Assembly (NCBI RefSeq): GCF_014192115.1 | Contig: NZ_JACHXL010000001.1 | Location: 836,788-900,787 of the forward strand | Length of the DNA: 64,000 bases | Direction: 5' to 3' | Source of the DNA: Psychrobacter luti | Lineage (GTDB): Bacteria > Pseudomonadota > Gammaproteobacteria > Pseudomonadales > Moraxellaceae | In this document: in pieces, positions 28,953 through 38,341 of the stretch | Layout of the letters: every line of letters starts with the position of its first letter | Position numbering within the stretch: position 1 is the stretch's first letter | The notes under the pieces: generated by a model | Database searches by the model: none | What the model was told of the DNA's origin: nothing | What the model saw: only the letters and a program-made list of their open reading frames with translations | Made by a program: the position numbers and the translations under genes

Positions 28953-29654
28953 CTAAATCGACCAATCTTCTACTGCCCAGCGATGAGCCAGCGCATGCGC
29001 ATGTAACGCATCATCGGGTGACACGCAGATAGCCACATCCGCCCATTCAAGCAATGGAATGTCATTTTTGGAGTCTGAATAGGCATAGGTTTTATCAAAG
29101 GTAGTACCTACTGATTGTCGTTTATCCAACCACTTATTAAGATGATAAATTTTACCTTCTTTAAAGTTAGGTTTATCCGTTAATTTACCAGTATAACGCT
29201 CGTTTTTTATCTCAAGCGGTGTCGATAATACATTGCCATCTTCAATACCAAAACGCTTAGCAATAGCTGATACCACAAAGTTGTTGGTCGCAGAAATAAT
29301 GACTACCTCATGACCTTTTTCGACATGATGACAGAGCACCTCCATGGCTTTTGGGCGAATATGTGGCTCGATTTCAGTTTTAATATAATCTTCGCGCAGC
29401 TCATTTAACCTGTCCATAGGTAAGCTACTTAAAAACTGCGCGACAAATTCATTGTATTCGGTCGCATCAAGCGTACCTTCGATATAATCTTGATAAAACT
29501 TTTGATTGGCGGTGCGGTATTCGGCTTCGTCAACGAGATTATGCTTAACGATATACTCACCCCAGAGATAATCGCTATCGACGTCGAGCAAAGTATGATC
29601 TAAATCAAAGAGTGCCAATTCTTTTGGCGCCTGTCCTGCTTGTGTTGCCTGCAT
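28953..29654 (-). CDS. HAD-IB family phosphatase (phosphoserine-phosphatase-like)
   Basis: A 233-residue HAD-superfamily hydrolase. Motif I is LFDLDHTLL with nucleophile Asp17 and acid/base Asp19, motif II is VVIISATNNFV, motif III includes the Lys of NFKEGKIYHL, and motif IV is AYSDSKNDIPLLEWAD. The helical cap between motifs I and II is of the subfamily IB type shared with phosphoserine phosphatase and some histidinol-phosphate phosphatases. The true substrate is not clear. It is 116 bp upstream of prfB on the same strand; ATG follows AAGGTTCCACT. Confidence 0.85.
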   Translation of the reverse strand: MQATQAGQAPKELALFDLDHTLLDVDSDYLWGEYIVKHNLVDEAEYRTANQKFYQDYIEGTLDATEYNEFVAQFLSSLPMDRLNELREDYIKTEIEPHIRPKAMEVLCHHVEKGHEVVIISATNNFVVSAIAKRFGIEDGNVLSTPLEIKNERYTGKLTDKPNFKEGKIYHLNKWLDKRQSVGTTFDKTYAYSDSKNDIPLLEWADVAICVSPDDALHAHALAHRWAVEDWSI

Positions 29655-29851
29655 AGTGGAACCTTATTTTTTATTTATTAAAAGAATAATTTTTTGAATG
29701 TAAAATATTTTAGAAAGAATATCGGATATAAAACGTGCTGCATCACTTCCTATAAGACTACTGTTTACCAAACAAATTTATGCTAACTTGTTTACTTTAA
29801 TATCTCATTAGCTTATCTTTAGCCTGCTTGATAATAACAATAGAGAAATTT

Positions 29852-30298
29852 ATGAAAGCGCCTGATGATAAAACCGTTTTGTCTAATCGACCGCGACGTC
29901 CTGCCCGCTCAATCAGAGAAATCAGACGACGGCAATTAGGCAAAAGCTACCAATCGCCTTTAGAGCGTCTGTTTTATGCACTGTTAAATGGCTTGATGTA
30001 TGGCTTTGGCGGCTTACTTATCGACCTTGCGATTGTTGTTATTCGCTCAATCGCTGGTATGGGCAATGGCGAGATATTCTGGCTATTTACGCCATTTATG
30101 CTAGCTTTGGGTGCGTTGACGGGTTTTATCGTTGGTAAAAGCGCCGGTGCTGAGAGCGTCAACGCCTTAAATATCGACGACACGGGTAATAATCATTACC
30201 TTAGTGACTACTCTATTCGCCATGATATCTTTCGCGGCCTGATTATTGGCATTATCATCTTTGCCATCATTTGGCTTATCATGATGCTAATGGCATAA
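29852..30298 (+). CDS. Hypothetical inner-membrane protein
   Basis: I do not recognise this protein. With the ATG at 29852 (after AGAGAAATTT; an in-frame TTG exists at 29828) it has 148 residues. The N-terminal 40 are strongly basic (RPRRPARSIREIRRRQ), then come hydrophobic segments about 48-68 and 75-98, a soluble polar loop (SVNALNIDDTGNNHYLSDYS) and a last segment at about 125-146. Four or fewer membrane spans with a positively charged cytoplasmic N-terminus are likely. It diverges from the HAD phosphatase gene. Confidence 0.55.
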   Translation: MKAPDDKTVLSNRPRRPARSIREIRRRQLGKSYQSPLERLFYALLNGLMYGFGGLLIDLAIVVIRSIAGMGNGEIFWLFTPFMLALGALTGFIVGKSAGAESVNALNIDDTGNNHYLSDYSIRHDIFRGLIIGIIIFAIIWLIMMLMA

Positions 30299-30357
30299 CC
30301 ACTGTTTGCTTAAAAAGCATCACAACAATATAAAACAGCGATAATTTAACATCTAAA

Positions 30358-30396
30358 AGAGGATTGGTTACTATTATAAAACCACCTTCTTTTTTT
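30358..30396 (+). terminator. Weak terminator-like hairpin
   Basis: AGAGGATTGGTT can pair imperfectly with AACCACCTTCT around a 9-base loop, followed by a run of T. It is placed between convergent genes. Confidence 0.4.
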
Positions 30397-30438
30397 ATAA
30401 ATTTGTTCTGACTTCTTTTGTTCTAACATCTATAGCAA

Positions 30439-30975
30439 TTAATCTGGCATGGCTATTTCTCTTAAGCCAGTTTTAAAATTCTGACAACGTTCTGCATAGT
30501 GCATTGCCGACAGTTTTAACATTGCCGCCTGCTGATCGGTTAAAGTTTTGACCACTTTTGCAGGAGCGCCCATCACTAGCGAATTATCAGGAATCTCTTT
30601 GCCTTCAGTGACTAAGGCTTTGGCACCAATGATACAGTTTTTGCCGATTTTGGCATTATTTAGCACCACTGCGCCAATACCAATCAAGCTGTTATCACCA
30701 ACTTCGCAGCCATGCAGCATCGCTAAATGTCCAATAGTGACATAATTACCAATTTTTACCTCAATGCCTGCATCTGTATGAATGACACTGTTTTCTTGTA
30801 CATTACTATAATCACCGATATGAATGCGTTCGTTGTCACCGCGAATCACCGCCCCAAACCATACGTTGGCTTTATGACCCAAATACACATCGCCTATCAC
30901 GCGAGCAGTGTCCGCTACCCAACCATTAAATGGGCTAGCAAATTCTGGCGCTTTGTCTAAATATTGATAAATCAT
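30439..30975 (-). CDS. Gamma-carbonic anhydrase family protein (YrdA type)
   Basis: A 178-residue left-handed beta-helix protein built from hexapeptide repeats (e.g. [21 protein letters not shown], described as residues 27-47). The three zinc-binding histidines of the gamma class are present as His66 (VIHTD), His83 and His88 ([10 protein letters not shown]). Arg45 and Asp47 of IRGD form the trimer-stabilising pair. Proteins of this type are either true carbonic anhydrases or CaiE/YrdA-like trimers with little measured activity; metal ligands are intact here. ATG follows AAGGATGGATT. Confidence 0.88.
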   Translation of the reverse strand: MIYQYLDKAPEFASPFNGWVADTARVIGDVYLGHKANVWFGAVIRGDNERIHIGDYSNVQENSVIHTDAGIEVKIGNYVTIGHLAMLHGCEVGDNSLIGIGAVVLNNAKIGKNCIIGAKALVTEGKEIPDNSLVMGAPAKVVKTLTDQQAAMLKLSAMHYAERCQNFKTGLREIAMPD

Positions 30976-31259
30976 AATCCATCCTTAGTCGTTATTTTTA
31001 TACAAGTTTATGCATAGTGAAAATTGTGTCGTAAAAAATAATAGGGTTAAAATCATGTCATAAATAAATATGACCTAAAGCGTGATAGTTGTAAAGAATG
31101 ACAAAAACTTTATAGTATAATGCTGCCGATAAACAGAGCCGCTAATTAATAGAGCACTTATAATTTAGAGTAAAGCCGTATGCCATTTATCCCTATAAAA
31201 TAACAATAAGATTTTATACGGACAATCAATGCTCACCAACCCTCTTTAGGATCGCAGTG

Positions 31260-31811
31260 ATGATCAGCAAACAATACTTCCCTATCATTTTATTATCGAC
31301 CAGCTTGATGGTTGCCATCCCTGCCCATGCAGATGGTAGCTCTAGTACTACTAAGCTAGGCGATGTGCTGGCCTTTGCGATACCGGCAGCTGCTTACGGT
31401 AGCACTTATTATATGGATGATAAAGAGGGTCGTCAGCAATTTTACTATTCATTTGCGACCAACGTTGCTGCAACTCACGTATTAAAGTCAGTGATAGATA
31501 AAGAGCGACCCAATGGCCGTGATGAGGCCTCCTTCCCCTCTGGTCATACCTCAATGGCGTTTCAAGGCGCAAGCTTTATTCATAAACGTTATGGCCTAGA
31601 ATATAGCGTTCCTGCTTATATTGGCGCAGGTTTCGTGGCTTATAGCCGTGTTGAAGCCGATGAGCATGATGTGACTGACGTATTAGTAGGGGCAGCCTTA
31701 GGGGTTGCCAGCAGTATGTATCTAACCAAAAGCTACTATGATGACCAATTGCATATCGCCACCAATTTGTCACCCGACTATTACGGCTTATCGGTTCATT
31801 ATAATTTTTAA
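31260..31811 (+). CDS. Exported PAP2-family phosphatase
   Basis: A 183-residue protein with a cleavable signal (hydrophobic FPIILLSTSLMVAIPAHA, likely cut after AHA) and the three-part PAP2 acid phosphatase motif: KxxxDKERP, PSGHTS and SRVEADEHDVTDV. Only short, weakly hydrophobic helices follow, and it ends in YGLSVHYNF, an aromatic C-terminus reminiscent of outer-membrane proteins. It may dephosphorylate lipid phosphates or undecaprenyl pyrophosphate in the periplasm. The ATG at 31260 is preferred over GTG 31257 because AGGA lies 8 bases before it. Confidence 0.85.
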   Translation: MISKQYFPIILLSTSLMVAIPAHADGSSSTTKLGDVLAFAIPAAAYGSTYYMDDKEGRQQFYYSFATNVAATHVLKSVIDKERPNGRDEASFPSGHTSMAFQGASFIHKRYGLEYSVPAYIGAGFVAYSRVEADEHDVTDVLVGAALGVASSMYLTKSYYDDQLHIATNLSPDYYGLSVHYNF

Positions 31812-32348
31812 GGCTTTAGATTGATTGCAGATATAGTCAGTTCGATGTAAAAACGATACAGCGGGACTGGGATGAACTTTTTGCAGCCTCTGTCGGCGTA
31901 GGCACAGCAAGCTAGAAAAAACATCTCTGTCTCGCGTCATAAAATAGCGTATCTATTTTATTTGGCATCAACTATACAACCAGTTTAAAATAAAAGCGCT
32001 TTTGTCATTGCCTAAGTTTTCGATTAAATAAGAACAGTTTTAACATTACGTCCATTTTATCCGCCTTCCTCACCTTAAGAAGGTGCTAGCCCTTAACGCA
32101 AAACTCTAGTATAATGCGCAAAATCTGTGCCAAAGCGAGCGGACATGATGTAAGTTACTTATTCACCACCTAGTGAATCCTGTACCTTTTCATCTATGAT
32201 GTCTTCTCGCTTTTTTGTGGAAAAAATTTGGCTTTAACACTTTTTTATCATTATTTAACAGCCGTTAGGTAGAGATTAAAATGCACTTTAGAGAAAGATT
32301 TTAACCATAACACATCATGGCACTCACTAATAACAGCGGAGGCAACCC
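31812..32348. other. 537-bp region upstream of carA
   Basis: No gene seen. 31878-31920 is a GC-richer structured block (outer TTTTT/AAAAA, AGC/GCT and CTGT/ACAG pairs) unlike its AT-rich surroundings. A TATAAT box at 32110-32115 is a plausible -10 element for carA, although no good -35 is visible. It is followed by a terminator-like leader (listed separately). Confidence 0.6.
32132..32216 (+). promoter_or_regulatory. Candidate transcription attenuator in the carA leader
   Basis: AAAGCGAG (32132-32139) and GACAT (32142-32146) pair with ATGTC (32199-32203) and CTCGC plus T's (32206-32213), and the stem runs into six T's (32211-32216): the form of an intrinsic terminator. Inside it sits a second perfect hairpin ATTCAC/GTGAAT (32161-32166, 32173-32178). 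A minimal ATG-ATG-TAA frame begins at 32145. All this lies between a TATAAT box and carA. Confidence 0.5.
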
Positions 32349-33581
32349 TTGAATTCATCGGCAGAAATACAAGCAATTTTGGCACTAGCAGACGGTACGA
32401 TTTTTCGCGGTTTGAGCATCGGTAGTCTCGGTCATCGTGTCGGTGAGGTGGTATTTAATACGGCCATGACAGGGTACCAAGAAATCCTAACTGACCCAAG
32501 TTACGCACGTCAACTGGTCACGCTTACCTATCCGCACATTGGGAATACTGGTACCAATTCTGAAGATGTCGAGTCTGGTAATGGACATCAAGTTTGGGCT
32601 GAAGGCCTTATCATTCGTGATGCGACCATGGTTACCTCAAACTTTCGCAACTCAGAGTCACTGAGTGATTATCTACAGAGCCATAATACCGTTGCTATTG
32701 CTGATATTGATACGCGCCAGTTGACCCGCCTACTACGTGATAAAGGTGCTCAAAACGGCTGTATCATGACCGCTTCTAACGGCGCAACGATTAGCAGCGA
32801 AGACGAACAGCAAGCAATTAAATTGGCGCAAGAATTTGCTGGTATCGAAGGGATGGACTTGGCAAAAGAATGCTGTACACCGACAACGTTTGAATGGACA
32901 GCTGGTAGCTGGGATTTATCAGACACCCTACTTAACCGCGATGTACCGGGTAGCCATGATAGCGGTACAGGCGGCTTCTTTAAGCATTTGGGTACGCATG
33001 TCGAAGCGAAATATAACGTGGTCGCCTATGACTTCGGTAGCAAAACCAATATCCTACGTATGCTTGTTGACCGCGGCTGCCATGTTACTGTCGTACCAGC
33101 GCAAACACCTATCGCAGATGTGTTAGCAATGAATCCAGACGGTATCTTCTTATCAAATGGCCCTGGCGACCCTGCGGCTTGTGACTATGCTATCGACGCG
33201 GTACGTCATATCATTGAAGAAACGGATATTCCAACTTTTGGCATCTGCCTAGGTCATCAGCTGATTGGTCTTGCCAGCGGTGCAAATACCATCAAAATGA
33301 AAACCGGTCATCATGGTGCTAACCATCCCGTACAAGATTTGGCTACGGGTACCGTTATGATTACCAGTCAAAACCATGGTTTCGCGGTTGATGAAGACAC
33401 CCTGCCTGCCAACGTTAAATCGACCCATCGCTCATTATTTGACGGTACCAACCAAGGGATTGAGCTGACCAATAAGCCAGTCTTTAGCTTCCAAGGTCAC
33501 CCAGAAGCCAGCCCTGGCCCGCATGATGCTGCACCACTATTTGATAAGTTTGCAGATATGATGGAAAAGGCGAAAGCATAA
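32349..33581 (+). CDS. carA: Carbamoyl-phosphate synthase small subunit
   Basis: Glutaminase subunit that feeds ammonia to CarB for arginine and pyrimidine synthesis. Translation begins at TTG 32349, fixed by GGAGG six bases before it. In the 410 residues the N-terminal CarA domain includes [17 protein letters not shown], and the class I amidotransferase domain has Cys300 (FGICLGHQ), His384 and Glu386 ([12 protein letters not shown]). A Ser/Gly/Asp-rich insertion at about 183-212 makes it roughly 28 residues longer than the E. coli subunit. carB follows after 152 bp. Confidence 0.96.
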   Translation: MNSSAEIQAILALADGTIFRGLSIGSLGHRVGEVVFNTAMTGYQEILTDPSYARQLVTLTYPHIGNTGTNSEDVESGNGHQVWAEGLIIRDATMVTSNFRNSESLSDYLQSHNTVAIADIDTRQLTRLLRDKGAQNGCIMTASNGATISSEDEQQAIKLAQEFAGIEGMDLAKECCTPTTFEWTAGSWDLSDTLLNRDVPGSHDSGTGGFFKHLGTHVEAKYNVVAYDFGSKTNILRMLVDRGCHVTVVPAQTPIADVLAMNPDGIFLSNGPGDPAACDYAIDAVRHIIEETDIPTFGICLGHQLIGLASGANTIKMKTGHHGANHPVQDLATGTVMITSQNHGFAVDEDTLPANVKSTHRSLFDGTNQGIELTNKPVFSFQGHPEASPGPHDAAPLFDKFADMMEKAKA

Positions 33582-33626
33582 GTTATCAATAATTAACAGC
33601 AAGCAAAATATAAATAAAAAGTATAA

Positions 33627-33655
33627 AGCTTGAAGCACAGACAGTGTTTCAAGCT
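33627..33655 (+). promoter_or_regulatory. Hairpin in the carA-carB spacer
   Basis: AGCTTGAA and TTCAAGCT pair perfectly, with an inner CAC/GTG stem and a five-base loop. It lacks a T-run, so it is more likely an mRNA processing or stability element than a terminator. Confidence 0.5.
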
Positions 33656-33733
33656 ACTCCCGACCAAACACGATAAGCGTTATTAAAAATACAGATTAAT
33701 CAAAATATCACCCAAACGAAGGTAGCCTTAACT

Positions 33734-36700
33734 ATGCCAAAACGTACCGACATAAAAAGTATTCTTATCATAGGCGCAGGTCCTATCGTCATCGGTCAAG
33801 CGTGTGAGTTTGACTATTCAGGCGCGCAGGCGTGTAAAGCGCTAAAAGAAGAAGGCTACCGCGTCATATTGGTCAACTCAAACCCTGCGACCATCATGAC
33901 TGACCCTGCTATGGCTGATGCCACTTATATCGAGCCAATTACATGGCAAACGGTTGAGCAAATTATTGCTAAAGAACGTCCTGACGCTATCTTGCCAACG
34001 ATGGGCGGACAGACGGCGCTAAACTGTGCCTTAGAACTAGACAAGCATGGCGTATTAACCAAATACAATTGCGAGCTGATTGGCGCGACCAAAGATTCCA
34101 TCGAAATGGCAGAAGACCGCAACTTATTTGATAAAGCGATGAAGCGTATCGGTCTTGAATGTCCACGCGCTGAAACTGCTGAAACCATGGAAGAAGCCTT
34201 CGCGACCCAAGAAAAAATGGGCTATCCATGTATCATTCGTCCATCATTTACCATGGGCGGCTCGGGCGGCGGTATCGCATATAACCGTGATGAATTTATC
34301 GAAATTTGTGAGCGCGGTTTTGACTTGTCGCCAAACCATCAATTACTGATCGATGAATCGTTAATCGGTTGGAAAGAGTATGAGATGGAAGTGGTTCGTG
34401 ACAAAAACGACAACTGCATTATCATCTGTGCCATCGAAAACTTTGACCCAATGGGCGTGCATACGGGCGACTCAATCACCGTTGCACCAGCACAAACGCT
34501 GACCGATAAAGAATATCAAATCATGCGTAATGCTTCATTGGCAGTACTGCGTGAGATTGGTGTGGAAACGGGCGGCTCAAACGTGCAGTTCGGTATCAAC
34601 CCTGATACTGGTCGCATGGTTGTCATCGAGATGAACCCACGCGTATCACGCTCATCAGCATTGGCATCAAAAGCCACTGGCTTCCCGATTGCCAAAATCG
34701 CTGCAAAACTAGCAATTGGTTACACGCTAGACGAATTGCAAAATGACATCACGGGTGGTAAAACACCAGCCAGCTTTGAGCCTGCACTTGATTATGTCGT
34801 CACCAAAATCCCTCGTTTTAACTTTGAGAAATTCCCACAAGCCGACAGTGTTCTATCAACGCAGATGAAGTCGGTTGGTGAAGTCATGGCAATCGGTCGT
34901 AACTTCCAAGAGTCGATGCAAAAAGCATTACGCGGTATGGAAACTGGCAATGATGGTTTTGATGAGCAAATTGACTTAGCAAAAGTAAGCATTGAAAAAG
35001 CCCGTAGCGAGATTAATAATCGCTTAACCATTCCAACGCCTGAACGTATTTATTATATTGCTGATGCTTTCCGTATTGGCATGAGTGTCGATGAAGTCTT
35101 TAACTTAACCAAAATCGACCCATGGTTTTTGGTACAAATTGAAGATATCGTCAAAACCGAAGCGCAAGTTAAAGCCTTAGGTTTTGGTGGTTTAACTGAA
35201 AAGAACTTACGTAGCTTTAAACGTAAAGGCTTATCAGATTTGCGTTTGGCGAAACTGCTTGGCGTCTCACAAAAGCAGCTACGTACTAAGCGTTGGGATT
35301 TAAACGTTTATCCAGTATATAAGCGCGTCGATACCTGTGCCGCAGAATTTGCCACCAGTACTGCTTATATGTACTCAACGTACGATAGCGAATGTGAAGC
35401 CAACCCAACGAATAACAAGAAAATCATGGTGATCGGTGGCGGTCCTAACCGTATCGGTCAAGGTATCGAGTTTGACTATTGCTGTGTCCACGCCGCACTT
35501 GCCATGCGCGAAGATGGCTACGAGACCATCATGGTCAACTGTAACCCTGAAACGGTTTCGACCGATTATGATACCTCTGACCGCCTCTACTTTGAGCCAA
35601 TCACGCTTGAAGATGTGTTAGAGATTGTGCGTATCGAAAATCCTGATGGCGTGATTGTACAGTTCGGTGGTCAAACGCCATTGAAACTAGCCCGTGCCCT
35701 TGAAGCCGCTGGTGTCAAAATCATTGGTACCAGTCCTGATGCGATTGATCGCGCTGAAGACCGCGAACGTTTCCAACATATGATTCAGCAATTGAACCTT
35801 ATTCAACCAACCAATGCTTTAGCAACGAGCTTAGAAGATGGTTTGGTTAAGGCAAAAGACGTTGGCTATCCGCTAGTTGTACGCCCATCTTATGTACTTG
35901 GTGGTCGCGCGATGGAAATTGTTTATAACGAAGACGAGCTAAGACATTACTTGCGTACTGCGGTACAAGCATCAAACGAAGCACCGGTACTATTAGACCG
36001 CTTCTTAGATGATGCCATCGAAGTCGACGTTGACTGTGTTAGTGACGGTACTGACGTCGTCATTGGCGGTATCATGCAGCATATCGAACAAGCTGGCGTC
36101 CACTCTGGTGACTCAGCCTGTTCATTGCCACCTTACTCATTGTCTGATGAATTGTGTGACGTCATGCGCGCGCAAACGGTAGCAATGGCAAAAGAGCTTG
36201 GTGTAATCGGTTTGATGAACGTCCAGTTTGCGGTAAAAGGTGAAACCGTTTATATCTTAGAAGTGAATCCACGTGCGGCGCGTACCGTACCTTTCGTTTC
36301 TAAATGTATCGGTACGTCATTAGCGCAAATCGCAGCTCGCTGTATGGCTGGCACTTCATTGAAAGACCAAGGCTTTACCACTGAAATTGTTCCTGCATTT
36401 TTCGCGGTCAAAGAAGCGGTATTCCCGTTTGCTAAATTCCCTGGTGTTGACCCAATCTTAAGCCCTGAGATGAAATCGACCGGTGAAGTTATGGGTGTGG
36501 GTAAAACCTTTGGCGAAGCATTCTACAAAGCGGTCATCGGTAGTAATGAGCGTCTTCCAGGTCTACCGACTGAAGGTGAAACTAAAACCGTCTTTATCTC
36601 TGTCCGTGATAGCGACAAAGAACAAGTTGCCCCTATCGCCCGTCAGCTGATCGATTTTGGCTTTAAAATCGTCGCCACCACTGGTACTCAAAAAGTACTG

Positions 36701-36988
36701 AGCGACAACGGTATTGAGTGTAAGCAAATCAATAAAGTCACCGAAGGGCGCCCACATATCGTCGATGCCTTGAAAAATGGTAAAATCGACCTTATTATTA
36801 ATACCACGGAAGGCAAACAGGCCCAAGAGGACTCATTCTCTATCCGCCGTAGCGCCCTACAAGGTAAAGTATTTTACGTCACCACATTAGGCGCGGCAGA
36901 TGCAGTCTGTAAATCTTATGCCATCGATTTACCGTTTGATGTATATAAGCTACAAGATTTGCACGAACAAGCAAAGACTATCGCATAG
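33734..36988 (+). CDS. carB: Carbamoyl-phosphate synthase large subunit
   Basis: Uses two ATP, bicarbonate and ammonia from CarA to make carbamoyl phosphate. The 1084-residue protein has the internally duplicated architecture: two biotin-carboxylase-like ATP-grasp halves ([17 protein letters not shown] near the N-terminus; [17 protein letters not shown] near residue 570), ATP-binding signatures [17 protein letters not shown] and [17 protein letters not shown], and a C-terminal methylglyoxal-synthase-like regulatory domain (from about 940, [11 protein letters not shown] to the end). This domain binds UMP and ornithine in E. coli. A terminator follows about 155 bp downstream. Confidence 0.97.
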   Translation: MPKRTDIKSILIIGAGPIVIGQACEFDYSGAQACKALKEEGYRVILVNSNPATIMTDPAMADATYIEPITWQTVEQIIAKERPDAILPTMGGQTALNCALELDKHGVLTKYNCELIGATKDSIEMAEDRNLFDKAMKRIGLECPRAETAETMEEAFATQEKMGYPCIIRPSFTMGGSGGGIAYNRDEFIEICERGFDLSPNHQLLIDESLIGWKEYEMEVVRDKNDNCIIICAIENFDPMGVHTGDSITVAPAQTLTDKEYQIMRNASLAVLREIGVETGGSNVQFGINPDTGRMVVIEMNPRVSRSSALASKATGFPIAKIAAKLAIGYTLDELQNDITGGKTPASFEPALDYVVTKIPRFNFEKFPQADSVLSTQMKSVGEVMAIGRNFQESMQKALRGMETGNDGFDEQIDLAKVSIEKARSEINNRLTIPTPERIYYIADAFRIGMSVDEVFNLTKIDPWFLVQIEDIVKTEAQVKALGFGGLTEKNLRSFKRKGLSDLRLAKLLGVSQKQLRTKRWDLNVYPVYKRVDTCAAEFATSTAYMYSTYDSECEANPTNNKKIMVIGGGPNRIGQGIEFDYCCVHAALAMREDGYETIMVNCNPETVSTDYDTSDRLYFEPITLEDVLEIVRIENPDGVIVQFGGQTPLKLARALEAAGVKIIGTSPDAIDRAEDRERFQHMIQQLNLIQPTNALATSLEDGLVKAKDVGYPLVVRPSYVLGGRAMEIVYNEDELRHYLRTAVQASNEAPVLLDRFLDDAIEVDVDCVSDGTDVVIGGIMQHIEQAGVHSGDSACSLPPYSLSDELCDVMRAQTVAMAKELGVIGLMNVQFAVKGETVYILEVNPRAARTVPFVSKCIGTSLAQIAARCMAGTSLKDQGFTTEIVPAFFAVKEAVFPFAKFPGVDPILSPEMKSTGEVMGVGKTFGEAFYKAVIGSNERLPGLPTEGETKTVFISVRDSDKEQVAPIARQLIDFGFKIVATTGTQKVLSDNGIECKQINKVTEGRPHIVDALKNGKIDLIINTTEGKQAQEDSFSIRRSALQGKVFYVTTLGAADAVCKSYAIDLPFDVYKLQDLHEQAKTIA

Positions 36989-37141
36989 CTCTATTGACTT
37001 AGCAGCATAATTTCAGTAGATTAAGCATAATTGCAGTGCTTGTTGAATAGCTGATGCAAAACTTGTTATTGATTTTTATATGACAGCAGTGCTTAAACAA
37101 CGTACTGCTTTAAAAAAACAAAGTTTTAAAAAGACAGACCT

Positions 37142-37177
37142 AAAAAGCATAGTGGCTAAACTGCGACTATGCTTTTT
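37142..37177 (+). terminator. Rho-independent terminator of carB
   Basis: AAAAAGCATAGT and ACTATGCTTTTT form a perfect 12-bp inverted repeat with a 12-base loop and a closing T-run. Confidence 0.88.
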
Positions 37178-37303
37178 ATTACGTAAGGTTAATGTGTATC
37201 ATCTATCAGTGTATATATGCTCATAGATAAACGCGCATTTACTTGTGACGCAGTCTAAACCTCATTCTTTTTATATCTTCACATACTCATTGCAACAACA
37301 CTG

Positions 37304-37335
37304 ACACCATCTCACTATTCATTAGGAGATGGTGT
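37304..37335 (+). promoter_or_regulatory. Perfect 10-bp hairpin in the greA leader
   Basis: ACACCATCTC pairs with GAGATGGTGT around a 12-base loop, ending 25 bases before the greA ATG. No T-run follows directly, so it may affect greA translation or mRNA stability, or be a pause/attenuation site. Confidence 0.5.
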
Positions 37336-37360
37336 GGTGTTATTGGTTTAAGGAAAAAAC

Positions 37361-37837
37361 ATGCAACGTTATCCCATGACTCCGCAAGGACATGCGGCTC
37401 TAGAAGCCGAATTAAAACAGTTAAAAAGTGTCGACCGTCCACGCATCACCGCTTCTATCGCTGAAGCTCGCGAACACGGCGATTTAAAAGAAAATGCTGA
37501 ATATCATGCAGCTCGCGAACAACAAGGTTTCTGTGAAGCACGTATCCGTGATATCGAAGCCAAACTTGGCGGCGCGCAAGTTATCGATCCTACGACATTA
37601 CCAAAAGATGGCCGTGTTATATTCGGTGTGAGCGTCGTTATTGAAAATATGGATACTGAAGAAGAAAAACAATACAAAATCGTTGGTGATGACGAAGCTG
37701 ACTTTAAAGCCGGTAAAATCTCAGTCAACTCGCCTATCGCACGTGGTCTGATTGGTAAATCTGAAGGCGACGAAGCGCGTATTGAAACGCCAAAAGGTGT
37801 GGTTGAATACGAAATTATGAAAGTGATTTACGATTAA
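37361..37837 (+). CDS. greA: Transcription elongation factor GreA
   Basis: Rescues backtracked RNA polymerase by stimulating cleavage of the transcript 3' end. The 158 residues match the family length. The N-terminal coiled coil (1-~76) carries the tip signature [19 protein letters not shown] with the acidic residues that reach the polymerase active site, and the C-terminal FKBP-like domain (about 80-158) ends in [11 protein letters not shown]. Three start codons downstream from the first ATG are possible, but AAGGAAAAAAC precedes the annotated one. A strong hairpin lies in the leader. Confidence 0.95.
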   Translation: MQRYPMTPQGHAALEAELKQLKSVDRPRITASIAEAREHGDLKENAEYHAAREQQGFCEARIRDIEAKLGGAQVIDPTTLPKDGRVIFGVSVVIENMDTEEEKQYKIVGDDEADFKAGKISVNSPIARGLIGKSEGDEARIETPKGVVEYEIMKVIYD

Positions 37838-37983
37838 TTTAACCTACTTTACAAATATTTTGCTTGGTTTTTTGATGATTTTATAAATAGAAAGCTTTTG
37901 ATAATTGCTTTTTATTTTAGATAAGCCTGCCGTTTGAATAGCTAATGAACGCAGAAAATGGTACATAACCTCATTATTCATAG

Positions 37984-38010
37984 AGCAGCAGTTACACAAC
38001 GCTGCTTTTC
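37984..38010 (+). terminator. Possible greA terminator
   Basis: AGCAGC pairs with GCTGCT around an 11-base loop followed by TTTTC, about 147 bp beyond the greA stop codon. Confidence 0.45.
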
Positions 38011-38182
38011 TAGTCAGTTTGTTTTAGCGCATAATTGCTCGAGTATAGATGCTGAGCACTGCGTTTAAGCATACGTGCGTCATGATGAGTGCTTAATTAT
38101 AAGTACTTAATGATGAGTGCTTAGCAAATGACTAAAATAATGATGGAGAGATAGCGAACGTTGGCTATCATTAGTACCTTTA

Positions 38183-38229
38183 CCCTCGTTATTTGACATG
38201 GTTTACATGCTCATTTGACGGGGGTTTTT
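38183..38229 (+). terminator. Terminator-like hairpin in the greA downstream region
   Basis: CCCTCGT pairs with ACGGGGG (one T-G pair) around a 28-base loop containing CATG...CATG, followed by TTTTT. The stem is GC-rich in an AT-rich region. Confidence 0.5.
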
Positions 38230-38341
38230 CTTATCTTAGGTTTATTTTTTTAAGTCTTATTTTCTAAGCCTTATTTTATGAATTTAGTTTTTTGCTACTA
38301 CATTAGCGGCTTTATTTACTGTTATTTTAAAGGAATCTCTT

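Larger units (their letters stand above)
36989..37360. other. 372-bp region between carB and greA
   Basis: No gene seen. It contains the carB terminator (37142-37177) and, close to greA, a perfect 10-bp hairpin (37304-37335). The rest is AT-rich and I see no further signal. Confidence 0.7.
37838..38341. other. 504-bp region downstream of greA
   Basis: No convincing ORF. It holds a hairpin AGCAGC/GCTGCT with TTTTC (37984-38010, possible greA terminator), near-repeats of GATGAGTGCTTA (about 38077-38125), and a second terminator-like hairpin (38183-38229) ending about 110 bp before the next gene. The second terminator without a gene before it suggests a short transcript (small RNA or attenuated leader). 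Confidence 0.55.

Noticed and set aside
37838..38341. CRISPR-like array from the GATGAGTGCTTA near-repeats
   Set aside because: Only two or three irregular short copies without constant spacers and no cas genes in the window.
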